A stretch of 64,000 nt of DNA from Achromobacter denitrificans NBRC 15125. GTDB taxonomy: Bacteria > Pseudomonadota > Gammaproteobacteria > Burkholderiales > Burkholderiaceae_B. The notes beneath the pieces were generated by a model. It ran no database searches. It saw only the letters and a list, made by a program, of their open reading frames with translations, and was not told the origin of the DNA. This document shows positions 26,868 through 37,241 of this stretch, in pieces (the stretch's first letter is position 1; each line of letters opens with the position of its first letter). Made by a program: the position numbers and the translations under genes. The stretch spans positions 140,536-204,535 of the forward strand of contig NZ_BCTQ01000005.1 in the NCBI RefSeq assembly GCF_001571365.1. Reading direction: 5' to 3'.

Positions 26868-27779
26868 CTAGCCCAGGCCGCGGCTACCCGCCAGCGTCGC
26901 CAGCGCATGGGCGACGCCGTCCCGCCAGGGCGGCGCGTGGATGCCGAACACGCGGGCGAGCAACCGGGTATCCAGGCGCGAGTTCAAGGGCCGGCGCGCC
27001 GCGGCCGGATACTGGCCCGAGGCGACCGGCAGGATCTCCTCGGGCCTCAGGTTGACCGGCAGGCCCGCCCGCCTGGCCTGCGCGGCGATGAAACAGGCGT
27101 ATTCATGCCAGCTGGCCGCGCCCGCCGCCGCCAGATGATAGAGGCCGAAGGGAAAGCCGTCCCTGCCCTGCGCGAGATAACGCGCCAGGACCAGCGCCGT
27201 GGCGTCGGCGATGAAGGCCGCGCCCGTGGGCGCGCCGCGCTGGTCGTCCACGACGCGCAGCGCCTCGGCCTGGCGCAGCGCCATCAGCACGGTCTTCAGG
27301 AAATTGTCGCCGAACGCCCCGTAGACCCACGAAGTGCGGAACAGGAGGTGGGCGGGGTTCATGGCCCTCACCGCCCGCTCGCCGGCCAGCTTGCTGCGGC
27401 CGTAGGCATTCAGGGGGGCCGGCACGTCGCTTTCCACGTAGGAGCCGGCCTTGGCGCCGTCGAACACGTAATCGGACGAGTAATGCACGATCAGCGCGCC
27501 GCGGCTGGCGGCGAGCGCCGCCAGTTCGCCCGCGGCCTCGCCGTTGATCCGCATCGCGCGCACCGGGTCCTCCTCGGCGCGCTCGACGGCGGTAAAGGCG
27601 GCGGCATTGACGATGACGTCGGGCTTTTCCCGCCGAACCAGCCGCGCCAGCTGCAAAGGGTGGGTCAGGTCGCCCTCGCGCCGCCCCGCCGCCGCGACCT
27701 CGCCCAGGGGCGCCAGGCTGCGCCGCAGCTCGAAACCCAGCTGGCCGTCCTTGCCCAGCAGCAGAATCTTGGTGGTCAT
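26868..27779 (-). CDS. rfbD: dTDP-4-dehydrorhamnose reductase
   Basis: The 303-residue RmlD-type reductase begins MTTKILLLGKDGQLGFELRR with the GxxGxxG NAD(P)H loop. It has VNAAAFTAVERAEEDP near 58, the Y-x-x-x-K motif in APLNAYGRSKLAGE near 130, and RTSWVYG near 153. It catalyses the last step to dTDP-L-rhamnose, a sugar for LPS O-antigen or other glycans. The other rml genes are not in the window, which is unusual but not rare. It ends 48 bp before the proposed thrS promoter. Confidence 0.9.
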   Translation of the reverse strand: MTTKILLLGKDGQLGFELRRSLAPLGEVAAAGRREGDLTHPLQLARLVRREKPDVIVNAAAFTAVERAEEDPVRAMRINGEAAGELAALAASRGALIVHYSSDYVFDGAKAGSYVESDVPAPLNAYGRSKLAGERAVRAMNPAHLLFRTSWVYGAFGDNFLKTVLMALRQAEALRVVDDQRGAPTGAAFIADATALVLARYLAQGRDGFPFGLYHLAAAGAASWHEYACFIAAQARRAGLPVNLRPEEILPVASGQYPAAARRPLNSRLDTRLLARVFGIHAPPWRDGVAHALATLAGSRGLG

Positions 27780-27947
27780 GTGCCCGCTCGCCTCGTCGGC
27801 CTTGGGTATAACAGTCTGATTTTGGCGCGTTTCCGCTGCGGATAGCCAGTCGAAAACGTAATCTGCCCACTCGAATCTAGGACTGATGGTGCACTGAGCG
27901 CGGGGATCGTCCCCGGCACACCGCCCAACCCGATCGTGGAAGCACAG

Positions 27948-28685
27948 ATGAAACCTGTTTCAGCGCCCGACAATCTGGCGCTCCCCTCTTCGCCGAACGA
28001 GCCCGCCGGCGACCTTCCCGATGCGCGCCAGCACCTGCTGCTGTCGCGCACGCAACCCGTCGTCCACGTCGCCATCCTGGACGATCACCCCGTGATCACG
28101 GTGGGCGTCGGCGCCTACCTTGAGGCCCGGCCGGGCTTCCGCGTCCTGCACCGGGAAACCTCGTCGCGGGGGCTGCTGGAAAAGCTGTCCCGCCACCCCT
28201 GCGACGTCGCGCTGGTGGATTTCTACCTGCCGCAGGAACCCTGGGACGGCGTGAGCTATCTGCGGCGCCTGCGCCGCTACCACCCCAACATGGGGATCAT
28301 CACGTTCTCGGCCGGCAACCGCCAGGAAACCCAGTACGCCGCGTTCCGGGCCGGCGCCAACGGCTACCTGGCCAAGCAATGGGGCATGGCCCTGTTGCCG
28401 GAAATGATCCGCGGCGTGCTCTCCGGCAAGCACCGTTTCCTCTCGGTGCGCGACGGCAGGATCCACGCCCAGGAGCCCTCCGCCCCGCATGAAGCGCTCA
28501 CGGCTTCGGAAGTGGAGATCCTGCGCCATATCAGCCAGGGCCTTTCCGTGACGCAGATCGCGGCGCGGCTCGTGCGCAGCAAGAAGACCATCAGCACGCA
28601 CAAGCGCTGCGCCATGCGCAAGCTGCAGCTCTCCGACGACCTGTCGCTGGCCCTTTACCTGCGCGAGAAATTCGCGAATGAATGA
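27948..28685 (+). CDS. LuxR/NarL-family response regulator, RcsB-like
   Basis: The 245-residue protein has a Ser/Pro-rich N-terminal extension of about 35 residues, then a receiver with ILDDHPVI, phosphoacceptor Asp91 in VALVDFYLPQ and the conserved Lys in NGYLAKQWG. A C-terminal LuxR helix-turn-helix follows (LTASEVEILRHISQGLSVTQ, KKTISTHKRCAMRKL). This layout resembles RcsB and Bordetella BvgA-type regulators. The ATG at 27948, after GGAAGCACAG, was preferred over a GTG at 27936. No sensor kinase is adjacent. Confidence 0.87.
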   Translation: MKPVSAPDNLALPSSPNEPAGDLPDARQHLLLSRTQPVVHVAILDDHPVITVGVGAYLEARPGFRVLHRETSSRGLLEKLSRHPCDVALVDFYLPQEPWDGVSYLRRLRRYHPNMGIITFSAGNRQETQYAAFRAGANGYLAKQWGMALLPEMIRGVLSGKHRFLSVRDGRIHAQEPSAPHEALTASEVEILRHISQGLSVTQIAARLVRSKKTISTHKRCAMRKLQLSDDLSLALYLREKFANE

Positions 28686-28708
28686 GGGCGCGCCGGCGCG
28701 GCGCATCC

Positions 28709-30139
28709 CTAGATGATGCGGGAGTAGCTGGCGCCGCTGGCGGCCGATTGCAGGTAGCCATCGAAGGTCATGGCGACCGCCCGCACGAAGTACCAGCCCA
28801 GGCCGGTCACTTGCAGCTCTCCGGGCCGCAGGTCGACCAGGCCCAGTTCGGCCAGGTTGGCCATCTGCAGCAGTTCGCGGCCGAAGTAATCGCCGAAGCG
28901 CAGCTTGTGGCGCGCCTCGATGCGCGCGAAATCCACGCGCCCCTGGCACATGACGTCCATGATGACTTCGCGCCGCGCCAGGTCGTCCGCGCTCAGCGCC
29001 AGCCCGCGCTCCACGGCGAAGCGCCCCGATTCGATGGCCGCGTAATAGTCGTCCAGCCCCTTGGCGTTCTGGCTGTAGGTATCGCCGATGCGGCCGATGG
29101 CCGATATGCCCAGCGCGACCAGGTCGCGATCGGGCTGCGTGCTGTATCCCTGGAAGTTGCGATGCAGCTCGCCGCGCCGCTTGGCGATCGCCAGCGTATC
29201 GGTATCCAGGGCGAAATGGTCCATCCCGATATAGGTGTAGCCCTGCTTCAGGAAGCCTTCGATGGCGGCGCCCAGCAGGCCGACCCGGGTGGCGCGGTCC
29301 GGCAGGTCCGCCTCGTTGATGCGGCGTTGCGGCTTGAAGCGCGTGGGCAGGTGGGCGTAGGCGTACAGCGCGATGCGGTCGGGCCGCAGCTCGATGACCT
29401 GCGCGATGGTGCGGGCAAACGACTCCGTGGTTTGCAGGGGCAGCCCGTAGATCAGGTCCACGTTGACCGAGGCGTAGTCCAGCTCGCGGGCGCTGCGCAC
29501 CAGCGCCTGCACGTCCTCGAAGGACTGCACGCGATGCACCGCCACCTGCACGCGGGCGTCGAAATCCTGGACGCCGAAGCTCAGGCGGTTGAAGCCCAGC
29601 TGGCGCAGATAGGCCAGCCGTTCGGGCGTCGCGGTGCGCGGATCCACTTCGATGGACAGCTCCGCGTCCGGCTGGAAGCGGAAGGCGCGGCGCAGGTCCG
29701 CCATCAGCCGGGCCAGTTCCGCGTCGGACAGGAAAGTGGGCGTTCCGCCGCCGAAATGCAGTTGCGACACCGGCACGCCGTCGCCCAGCTCCTGCACGTG
29801 CAGGTTGATCTCGGCGGCCAGCGCGTCCAGGTAGCGCGCCGCGCGGTCATGGTGACGGGTCACTACCTTGTTACAGGCGCAGTAGTAACAGACCGACTCG
29901 CAGAAGGGAATGTGCACGTAGAGCGACAGGGGCTCGTCCGGGCTCGTCGCGCGCCGCTGCCTCAAGGCCAATCGGTAGTCCAGTTCGCCGAACCCGGTAT
30001 GGTAGCGATCCGCGGTGGGATACGAGGTATAGCGAGGCCCGTTCTTGTCCAGCCGGGCGAGCAACTGGGGCGGAAAAAAGGGCTTGGCGACCGCGGGCGC
30101 GTGGGGTTCTGACGGTAGAGGGCGTAGAGCGGCTTGCAT
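28709..30139 (-). CDS. hemN: Oxygen-independent coproporphyrinogen III dehydrogenase
   Basis: The 476-residue radical SAM enzyme has the 4Fe-4S cluster motif C-x3-C-x2-C in FCESVCYYCACNKVVTRH, followed by LHFGGGTPTFLSDAELARLM and LSFGVQDFDARVQVAVHR. HemN decarboxylates coproporphyrinogen III to protoporphyrinogen IX without oxygen. The start is the ATG at 30139. An FNR/ANR-like box lies 36 bp upstream, in keeping with induction at low oxygen. It diverges from the small gene at 30240. Confidence 0.95.
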   Translation of the reverse strand: MQAALRPLPSEPHAPAVAKPFFPPQLLARLDKNGPRYTSYPTADRYHTGFGELDYRLALRQRRATSPDEPLSLYVHIPFCESVCYYCACNKVVTRHHDRAARYLDALAAEINLHVQELGDGVPVSQLHFGGGTPTFLSDAELARLMADLRRAFRFQPDAELSIEVDPRTATPERLAYLRQLGFNRLSFGVQDFDARVQVAVHRVQSFEDVQALVRSARELDYASVNVDLIYGLPLQTTESFARTIAQVIELRPDRIALYAYAHLPTRFKPQRRINEADLPDRATRVGLLGAAIEGFLKQGYTYIGMDHFALDTDTLAIAKRRGELHRNFQGYSTQPDRDLVALGISAIGRIGDTYSQNAKGLDDYYAAIESGRFAVERGLALSADDLARREVIMDVMCQGRVDFARIEARHKLRFGDYFGRELLQMANLAELGLVDLRPGELQVTGLGWYFVRAVAMTFDGYLQSAASGASYSRII

Positions 30140-30174
30140 ACCGTGAATTATTCGCCTGTGCCGGCCGCCCCCAC

Positions 30175-30188
30175 TTGATCTTGCGCAA
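30175..30188 (-). promoter_or_regulatory. FNR/ANR-like box upstream of hemN
   Basis: TTGAT-CTTG-CGCAA matches 8 of 10 positions of the FNR consensus TTGAT-N4-ATCAA. It is centred about 43 bp before the hemN start in the spacer shared with the divergent gene at 30240. Confidence 0.45.
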
Positions 30189-30239
30189 ACCTTGGCCCGT
30201 AAAATGAGGCCATTCAAGCCGCAAAACGAGGAAACCACC

Positions 30240-30506
30240 ATGGGCACCGAACTGGATGGCCGCCTGCTGGCCATGCGCCAGGCCTTGGCGATCGCCATCG
30301 CCCTGTCCACCCGCAGCTCCCCGCAAGCCACCGGCATGGCGCTGGAGCTGCTCAACGACCTGAAGGCCAGCCTGGACGACACGCCCGGGGACAGTCCCTT
30401 CGAAACCCCGGAATGGGTAGCGGGCGCGCATGACGAACTGGACGGCATCGCCCGCCTGGTGCGCGCCTTCACCCAGACGCCCGAACCGGGCGCCGACGCG
30501 CAGTAG
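30240..30506 (+). CDS. Small hypothetical protein (88 aa)
   Basis: The ATG after GAGGAAACCACC starts an 88-residue acidic, helical protein (TELDGRLLAMRQALAIAIAL, LELLNDLKASLDDTP, PEWVAGAHDELDGIARLV). There is no signal peptide, membrane segment or Cys. It has a strong terminator of its own at 30513 and diverges from hemN, sharing the FNR-like box. The family is not recognised. Confidence 0.7.
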   Translation: MGTELDGRLLAMRQALAIAIALSTRSSPQATGMALELLNDLKASLDDTPGDSPFETPEWVAGAHDELDGIARLVRAFTQTPEPGADAQ

Positions 30507-30512
30507 GCCCGC

Positions 30513-30550
30513 GTCGGGCGCGCCGGCCCCGGCGCGCCCGACACGCTTTT
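30513..30550 (+). terminator. Terminator of the gene at 30240
   Basis: The perfect 12-bp stem GTCGGGCGCGCC / GGCGCGCCCGAC with a 6-base loop is followed by ACGCTTTT, starting seven bases after the stop codon. Confidence 0.75.
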
Positions 30551-30587
30551 CTCCCTCCCCCTCCCCCGACATCACACCGGCCCTATC

Positions 30588-30598
30588 TGGCCTGACCA
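30588..30598 (+). promoter_or_regulatory. FadR/GntR-type operator 1
   Basis: TGGCCTGACCA resembles the FadR-subfamily operator TGGTNNNACCA. An identical 11-mer is found exactly 100 bp downstream at 30688. Confidence 0.6.
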
Positions 30599-30687
30599 CC
30601 GCTGCGTAAGAGGTGGAATCCCTGTGATCGTTTTCCCTTGAAATACGAAATTTCCCTTCTTATTCAATAAGGAGGTGCCTATATTGG

Positions 30688-30698
30688 TGGCCTGACCA
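30688..30698 (+). promoter_or_regulatory. FadR/GntR-type operator 2
   Basis: An identical TGGCCTGACCA lies within the longer imperfect palindrome TTGGTGGCCTGACCACTGG, 28 bp before the gntR start. With operator 1 it suggests cooperative autoregulation, possibly with looping, of the regulator and the operon behind it. Confidence 0.6.
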
Positions 30699-30726
30699 CT
30701 GGCATGCGTTCTCGCTCTTCCAATCG

Positions 30727-31473
30727 ATGAACTCCTTCCAATCCGTTGCCGTCACCCGCCTTTATCGCGTGATCGCCGACCAGATCGCCGGCCGGATCCG
30801 GGCGGGCGAATTCCCTCGCGGCGGCCGCCTGCCTTCCGAGCGGGAACTGGCCGAGCAGCTCCAGGTCAGCCGCGCCTCCATCCGAGAGGCCCTGATCGCG
30901 CTGGAGATCGAAGGCTACGTCGAAGTGCGGGTGGGAACCGGGGTCTTCGTGATCCGCGACGGCGCCGGCTTCCCGGCGGCGTCCGGCGCCCCCGGGCAAG
31001 CGGCCCGGGAACACGACGACATCGGCCCCTTCGACCTGCTGGAAGCGCGCATGCTGATCGAGCCCGAATGCGCCGGCATGGCCGCGCAGCAGGCCTCCCC
31101 GGCCCAGATCGCGGCCATCCGCGACGCCCACGAAAGCATGTCGCTCACCGACTCCCCGGGCCGGCACGACCGCGAATTCCACAATGCCATCGCCGCCGCC
31201 TGCGGCAACGCCGCCGTCGCGGCCGCGGTGGCCCGGCTGTGGGAGCTGACGCAGGCCAGCTCCGTGTACAGCCGCATGCAGGATTATTTCGTCAATACCA
31301 AGGTCTGGGCGGCGGCGCATGCCGAACATCAGCGGATCCTGGTCGCCATCCAGGCGCGCGATCCCATCCGCGCGCGGCACGCCATGCACGCGCACCTGCT
31401 CGGCATCCTGGCGCGCCTGCGGGAAGACTTCGGCGACGACAGCACCCCGCGCAACGCCCACTCCCATCCATAA
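30727..31473 (+). CDS. FadR/GntR-family transcriptional regulator
   Basis: The 248-residue protein has the GntR winged helix (ADQIAGRIRAGEFPRGGRLP, SERELAEQLQVSRASIREAL) and an all-helical FCD ligand-binding domain. The metal-type residues are visible as Asp in HDREFHNAIAAACGN near 150, HAEHQRIL near 202 and RARHAMHAHL near 222. FCD regulators usually bind small carboxylates such as sugar acids and release DNA. Two identical operator-like sites precede it, and an ABC importer, cupin and sugar-acid dehydratase follow on the same strand. Confidence 0.9.
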   Translation: MNSFQSVAVTRLYRVIADQIAGRIRAGEFPRGGRLPSERELAEQLQVSRASIREALIALEIEGYVEVRVGTGVFVIRDGAGFPAASGAPGQAAREHDDIGPFDLLEARMLIEPECAGMAAQQASPAQIAAIRDAHESMSLTDSPGRHDREFHNAIAAACGNAAVAAAVARLWELTQASSVYSRMQDYFVNTKVWAAAHAEHQRILVAIQARDPIRARHAMHAHLLGILARLREDFGDDSTPRNAHSHP

Positions 31474-31702
31474 GGACACCGCCATGCCGCAGCGCATTCC
31501 CGATCGCGCCTCCCGCGCACCGCCGGTGTCGCCGCTTTGGTGCGCGGCGCGTTGAAGAGCACCCAGACGAAGCATTGTTGTAGCGGCTCCACCCGAAGTA
31601 CCCCTGAAAACGCAGGTGGCATGAGGTTTGCTTGCTGGCGCATGGCATACGCCGCGCGACGGCAGACACCTGTCACACCCTTTTCCAGCCCGGAGGCTCG
31701 CA

Positions 31703-33277
31703 GTGAAATCGCAAAAATGGTTCTACCTGAAGCTCGGCGCCCTGGCCCTGGCGGCCGCGCTGCCCGCCACGCAGGCCCTGGCCCAGACCAAGGGCGGCAC
31801 GCTGAACATGATCGTCCAGCCCGAGCCGCCCGTGATCGTGACCGCCATCAACCAGCAGGGGCCCACGCAATTTGTCGCGGGCAAGATCTATGAAAGCCTG
31901 CTGACCTACTCCACCGAACTCAAGCCGCAGCCCGGCCTCGCCAAGTCCTGGGAAGCGTCGCCCGACGGCCTGACCTACACCTTCCACCTGCAGGAGAACG
32001 TCAAGTGGCATGACGGCAAGCCCTTTTCCTCCGAAGACGTGGTGTTCTCGCTGGCGGACATGCTGCCCAAGACCCACGCCCGGGCGCGCGTGATCCTGAA
32101 CAAGTTCGTCGATTCGGTGCAGGCGCCGGACGCGAAGACGGTGGTGGTCAAGCTGAAGACGCCCTTCCCCGCCTTCATGCTGATGTTCGAGCCGGGCTTC
32201 GCCCCCATCATGCCCAAGCACCTGTACGCGGGCACCGACTACATGACCAACCCGGCCAACCAGAAGCCGGTCGGCACGGGCCCGTTCATGTTCAAGGAAT
32301 GGAAGCGCGGCGAATACATCAAGCTCACCCGCAACCCCGACTACTGGAAGCCGGGCAAGCCCTACCTGGACGAGCTGGTGTTCAACGTCATTCCCGACGC
32401 GGCCTCGCGCGCGGTGGCGTTCGAGCGCGGCAGCGTGGACGTGCTGCGCGGCGGCGACGTGGACAACGTCGACATCAAGCGCCTGCGCGCCCTGCCCAAG
32501 GTGGAATACACCACGGCCGGCTGGGAGATGTTCTCGCCCCAGGCCTACCTGATCTTCAACATGCGCAAGCCGCCCTTCGACAACCTGAAGGTGCGCCAGG
32601 CCGTCATGGCCGCGATCAACCGCAACATGGTGGTCAACAACATCTTCTTCGGCCTGGGCAAAGTGTCCACCAGCCCCTTCGTCACCACCGAGATGTTCTA
32701 CGACAAGAACATGCCGGCCCTGCCCTTCGACATGAAGAAGGCGCGCGCGCTGATCAAGGAGTCCGGCATCAAACCCGAGGACTACACGATCCGCCAGCTG
32801 AGCTTCCCCTACGGATCGACCTGGGACCGGCTGGGCGAGTACACCAAGCAGGCCCTGGAGCAACTGGGCTTCAAGGTGAACGTGGAATCCACCGACGCGG
32901 GCGGCTGGGCCAGCCGCACCGGCAACTGGGACTTCGACATGACGACCACCTTCACCTACCAGTACGGCGACCCCGCGCTGGGCGTGCAGCGGCTCTACAT
33001 CTCGTCGAACATCGTGAAGGGCTCGCCGTTCGCCAACGTGCAGGGCTACAGCAACCCCGAGACCGACAAGCTCTGGGAAGCCGCCGCCTCGGAAGTGGAT
33101 GCCGCCAAGCGCCAGGAAATCTACACCCGGCTGCAGACCACGCTGGTCAATGACATCGCCAACGGCTTTCTCGTCGACATGGAGTTCCCCACCCTGTATC
33201 GCGCCAACGTGAAGAACCTCGTGAAGACCGCCATCGGCCTGAACGAGAGCTTCGACGACGTGTACATCGAGAAGTAA
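31703..33277 (+). CDS. ABC transporter substrate-binding protein, peptide/opine family 5
   Basis: The likely start is a GTG at 31703 after CGGAGG, giving 524 residues. The signal peptide (KLGALALAAALPATQALAQ) is followed by the family 5 solute-binding fold: GGTLNMIVQPEPPV, YESLLTYSTELKPQPGLAKS, YTFHLQENVKWHDGKPFSSE and GTGPFMFKEWKRGEYIKLTR. It delivers ligand in the periplasm to the permeases encoded behind it. Family 5 proteins also bind sugars and oligosaccharides. The neighbouring sugar-acid dehydratase hints at a sugar-acid-containing ligand rather than a peptide. Confidence 0.93.
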   Translation: MKSQKWFYLKLGALALAAALPATQALAQTKGGTLNMIVQPEPPVIVTAINQQGPTQFVAGKIYESLLTYSTELKPQPGLAKSWEASPDGLTYTFHLQENVKWHDGKPFSSEDVVFSLADMLPKTHARARVILNKFVDSVQAPDAKTVVVKLKTPFPAFMLMFEPGFAPIMPKHLYAGTDYMTNPANQKPVGTGPFMFKEWKRGEYIKLTRNPDYWKPGKPYLDELVFNVIPDAASRAVAFERGSVDVLRGGDVDNVDIKRLRALPKVEYTTAGWEMFSPQAYLIFNMRKPPFDNLKVRQAVMAAINRNMVVNNIFFGLGKVSTSPFVTTEMFYDKNMPALPFDMKKARALIKESGIKPEDYTIRQLSFPYGSTWDRLGEYTKQALEQLGFKVNVESTDAGGWASRTGNWDFDMTTTFTYQYGDPALGVQRLYISSNIVKGSPFANVQGYSNPETDKLWEAAASEVDAAKRQEIYTRLQTTLVNDIANGFLVDMEFPTLYRANVKNLVKTAIGLNESFDDVYIEK

Positions 33278-33286
33278 GCGCGACCT

Positions 33287-33322
33287 CGGGGAGCCGCCGC
33301 GGCCGATCGCGGCGGCTCCCCG
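33287..33322 (+). other. Intercistronic stem-loop between binding protein and permease
   Basis: The 14-bp perfect stem CGGGGAGCCGCCGC / GCGGCGGCTCCCCG with an 8-base loop lacks a T run. Such hairpins often protect the upstream mRNA and raise binding-protein levels relative to the permease. Confidence 0.6.
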
Positions 33323-33369
33323 GCAGCGCGACGGAAACGAGCCCCGCCCGTCCACGGAGGAGCCCCAGC

Positions 33370-34377
33370 ATGAAATTCCTGTCTTTCCTCTTGTCCCGCG
33401 TCGGCAAGGCCCTGGTGGTCGTGCTGGGCGTGGTAATCATCAATTTCTTCCTGATCCGCCTGGCGCCCGGCGACCCCGCCGCCGTGCTCGCGGGCCAGGC
33501 GGGCGCGGGCGACGCCGCCTACGTCGAACAGCTGCGCGCGGCCTTCGGGCTGGACAAGCCCATCCTGACCCAGCTGCTGCTGTACCTGAAGGGCGTGGTC
33601 CAGCTGGACCTGGGCTTTTCCTACCGCAACCACGTGCCGGTGCTCGACCTGATCGTGGAACGCCTGCCCGCCACGTTCTTGCTGATGTCCTGCGCCTTCG
33701 TGTTCTCCATCGTGCTGGGCGTGTTCCTGGGCGTCGTGGCGGCCAAGGCCCGCTACCGCAACAAGCGCCGCTGGATCGACAGCTCGGTCATGACGGGCGC
33801 CCTGCTGCTCTACGCCACGCCGCTGTTCTGGCTGTCGCTCATGGGCATCCTGCTGTTTTCGGTGGTGCTGGGCTGGCTGCCGGCCTTCGGCATGGAGACC
33901 GTGGGCGCCGGCCTGACGGGCTGGGCCCGCGCCGCCGACATCGCGCAGCACCTGGTCCTGCCCACGGTGACGCTGGGCTGCTTCTTCATGGCCGTCTACG
34001 TGCGCCTGACCCGCGCCTCCATGCTGGAAGTGATCGGCATGGACTTCGTGAAGACGGCCCGCGCGAAAGGCGTGAGCCCGGGGCGCGTGATCCGCGCGCA
34101 CGTGCTGCGCAACGCCCTGCTGCCCGTGATCACGTTCGCCGGCATCCAGCTGGGCCAGATGGCGGGCGGCGCCGTGCTGACCGAGACGGTGTTCGCCTGG
34201 CCCGGCATCGGCCGGCTGATGTTCGACGCCCTGCTGCAGCGCGACTACCAGCTGCTGCTGGGCATCTTCCTGGTCACGTCCATCATGGTGGTGGTCTTCA
34301 ACCTGCTGACCGACGTGCTGTACCGCCTCATCGACCCGCGCATCGCCGCGGGCGCGCAGCAAGGAGCCGCCGCATGA
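33370..34377 (+). CDS. ABC transporter permease (DppB/OppB type)
   Basis: The 335-residue inner-membrane protein has the DppB pattern: MKFLSFLLSRVGKALVVVLG, NFFLIRLAPGDPAAVLAG, and the EAA loop with ARAKGVSPGRVIRAHVLRNA and GAVLTETVFAWPGIGRLM. It is preceded by ACGGAGGAGCCCCAGC. It overlaps the next permease gene by four bases (ATGA), so the two are translationally coupled. Confidence 0.93.
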   Translation: MKFLSFLLSRVGKALVVVLGVVIINFFLIRLAPGDPAAVLAGQAGAGDAAYVEQLRAAFGLDKPILTQLLLYLKGVVQLDLGFSYRNHVPVLDLIVERLPATFLLMSCAFVFSIVLGVFLGVVAAKARYRNKRRWIDSSVMTGALLLYATPLFWLSLMGILLFSVVLGWLPAFGMETVGAGLTGWARAADIAQHLVLPTVTLGCFFMAVYVRLTRASMLEVIGMDFVKTARAKGVSPGRVIRAHVLRNALLPVITFAGIQLGQMAGGAVLTETVFAWPGIGRLMFDALLQRDYQLLLGIFLVTSIMVVVFNLLTDVLYRLIDPRIAAGAQQGAAA

Positions 34378-35213
34378 AGGCTTTCGCCCAACGCTATATG
34401 CGCAACTACGGCGCGGTGGCCGGCCTGGCCATCATGCTGATCGTGGTCGTCGTGGCCCTGGCCGCCCCGTTGCTGTACGAGGAATCGCCCTGGATGATGG
34501 TGGCCGACCCGCTGATCCCGCCGTTCACCAACGCCGACTATCCCTTCGGCACCGACATGCTGGGGCGCGACATCACCGCCGGCCTGGTCTGGGGCGCCCG
34601 GGTGTCGCTGATGGTGGGCCTGCTTTCCACCGCCGTGGCCCTGGCCTTCGGCATCCTGGTGGGCGCGGTGGCGGGCTACTGCGGCGGGCGGCTGGACGAT
34701 GCGCTGATGCGCTTCACCGAATTCTTCCAGACCATTCCGCAACTCGCCATGGCCGTCGTGCTGGTGGCCATCCTGAGCCCCTCCGTCTACTCCATCATGG
34801 GCGCCATCGCGGTCGTTTCATGGCCGCCCGCCGCGCGCCTGGTGCGGTCGGAATTCATGACGCTCAAGCAGCGCGAATTCGTGCAGGCGGCCATCGTGAT
34901 CGGGCAGACGCCGGCCCGCATCGTCGGCACCCAGATCCTGCCCAACGCCATGTCGCCCATCATCGTGTCGGCGTCCTTCATGGTGGCGACCGCCATCCTG
35001 ACCGAATCCGCGCTGTCCTTCCTGGGCCTGGGCGACCGCAACCTGATGAGCTGGGGTTTCATGATCGGCGCCGCGCGCACCATGATCCGCGAGGCCTGGT
35101 GGATGAGCGTCTGGCCCGGCGTGGCCATCCTGCTGACCGTGCTGGCCATCAACCTGATCGGCGAAGGGCTGAACGACGCGCTCAATCCGCAACTGCGCAA
35201 ACGCGGCGAATAG
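34374..35213 (+). CDS. ABC transporter permease (DppC/OppC type)
   Basis: The 279-residue inner-membrane protein has YPFGTDMLGRDITAGLVWGA near 54, typical of DppC. The EAA loop region reads FVQAAIVIGQTPARIVGTQI and the C-terminus has LTESALSFLGLGDRNLMSWG. It pairs with the DppB-type permease, whose stop overlaps its start, and is followed nine bases later by the ATPase gene. Confidence 0.93.
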   Translation: MKAFAQRYMRNYGAVAGLAIMLIVVVVALAAPLLYEESPWMMVADPLIPPFTNADYPFGTDMLGRDITAGLVWGARVSLMVGLLSTAVALAFGILVGAVAGYCGGRLDDALMRFTEFFQTIPQLAMAVVLVAILSPSVYSIMGAIAVVSWPPAARLVRSEFMTLKQREFVQAAIVIGQTPARIVGTQILPNAMSPIIVSASFMVATAILTESALSFLGLGDRNLMSWGFMIGAARTMIREAWWMSVWPGVAILLTVLAINLIGEGLNDALNPQLRKRGE

Positions 35214-35222
35214 GGAAACGCC

Positions 35223-36854
<1,632 letters not shown>

Positions 36855-36905
36855 GCCGCGGCTTCGCCCTCATCGTTCATTTCCACACACCCAGGAGAAC
36901 CTTCC

Positions 36906-37196
36906 ATGCAACGCCCCGCCGCCAAGCCGACCGTGCAGATCGACAACGAGCAGGTCACCGTCACCGAATGGCGCTTTCCGCCCGGCGGCGAAACGGGATG
37001 GCACCGCCACGGCATGAACTACGTCGTCGTGCCCCAGACCACCGGCCCGCTGCTGCTGGAAACGCCCGACGGCCAGGTCACCAGCCAGCTCACCACCGGC
37101 GTGGCCTACTACCGCCCGGTGGGTGTGGAGCACAATGTCATCAACCCCGGCGAAACCGAATTCGTGTTCGTCGAAATCGAACTCAAGCGCGCGTAG
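36906..37196 (+). CDS. Small cupin-domain protein (96 aa)
   Basis: The single-domain cupin has WHRHGMNYVVV (His33 and His35) as cupin motif 1 and YYRPVGVEHNVINPGETEF (His in GVEHNV) as motif 2, so a metal-binding site is plausible. ACCCAGGAGAACCTTCC precedes the ATG. It lies between the transporter ATPase and the dehydratase in one operon and may isomerise, epimerise or sense the imported compound. The reaction is not known. Confidence 0.82.
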   Translation: MQRPAAKPTVQIDNEQVTVTEWRFPPGGETGWHRHGMNYVVVPQTTGPLLLETPDGQVTSQLTTGVAYYRPVGVEHNVINPGETEFVFVEIELKRA

Positions 37197-37241
37197 CGGG
37201 AGCGGCCGGGCCGCCACTCGACGGGCGCAAGGGAGGTTCCC

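Noticed and set aside
31484..31555. A 23-codon frame MPQRIPDRASRAPPVSPLWC after gntR with a plausible AAGGACACC binding site
   Set aside because: It has no further support, the composition is uninformative, and it may be a chance frame in the leader of the transporter operon.
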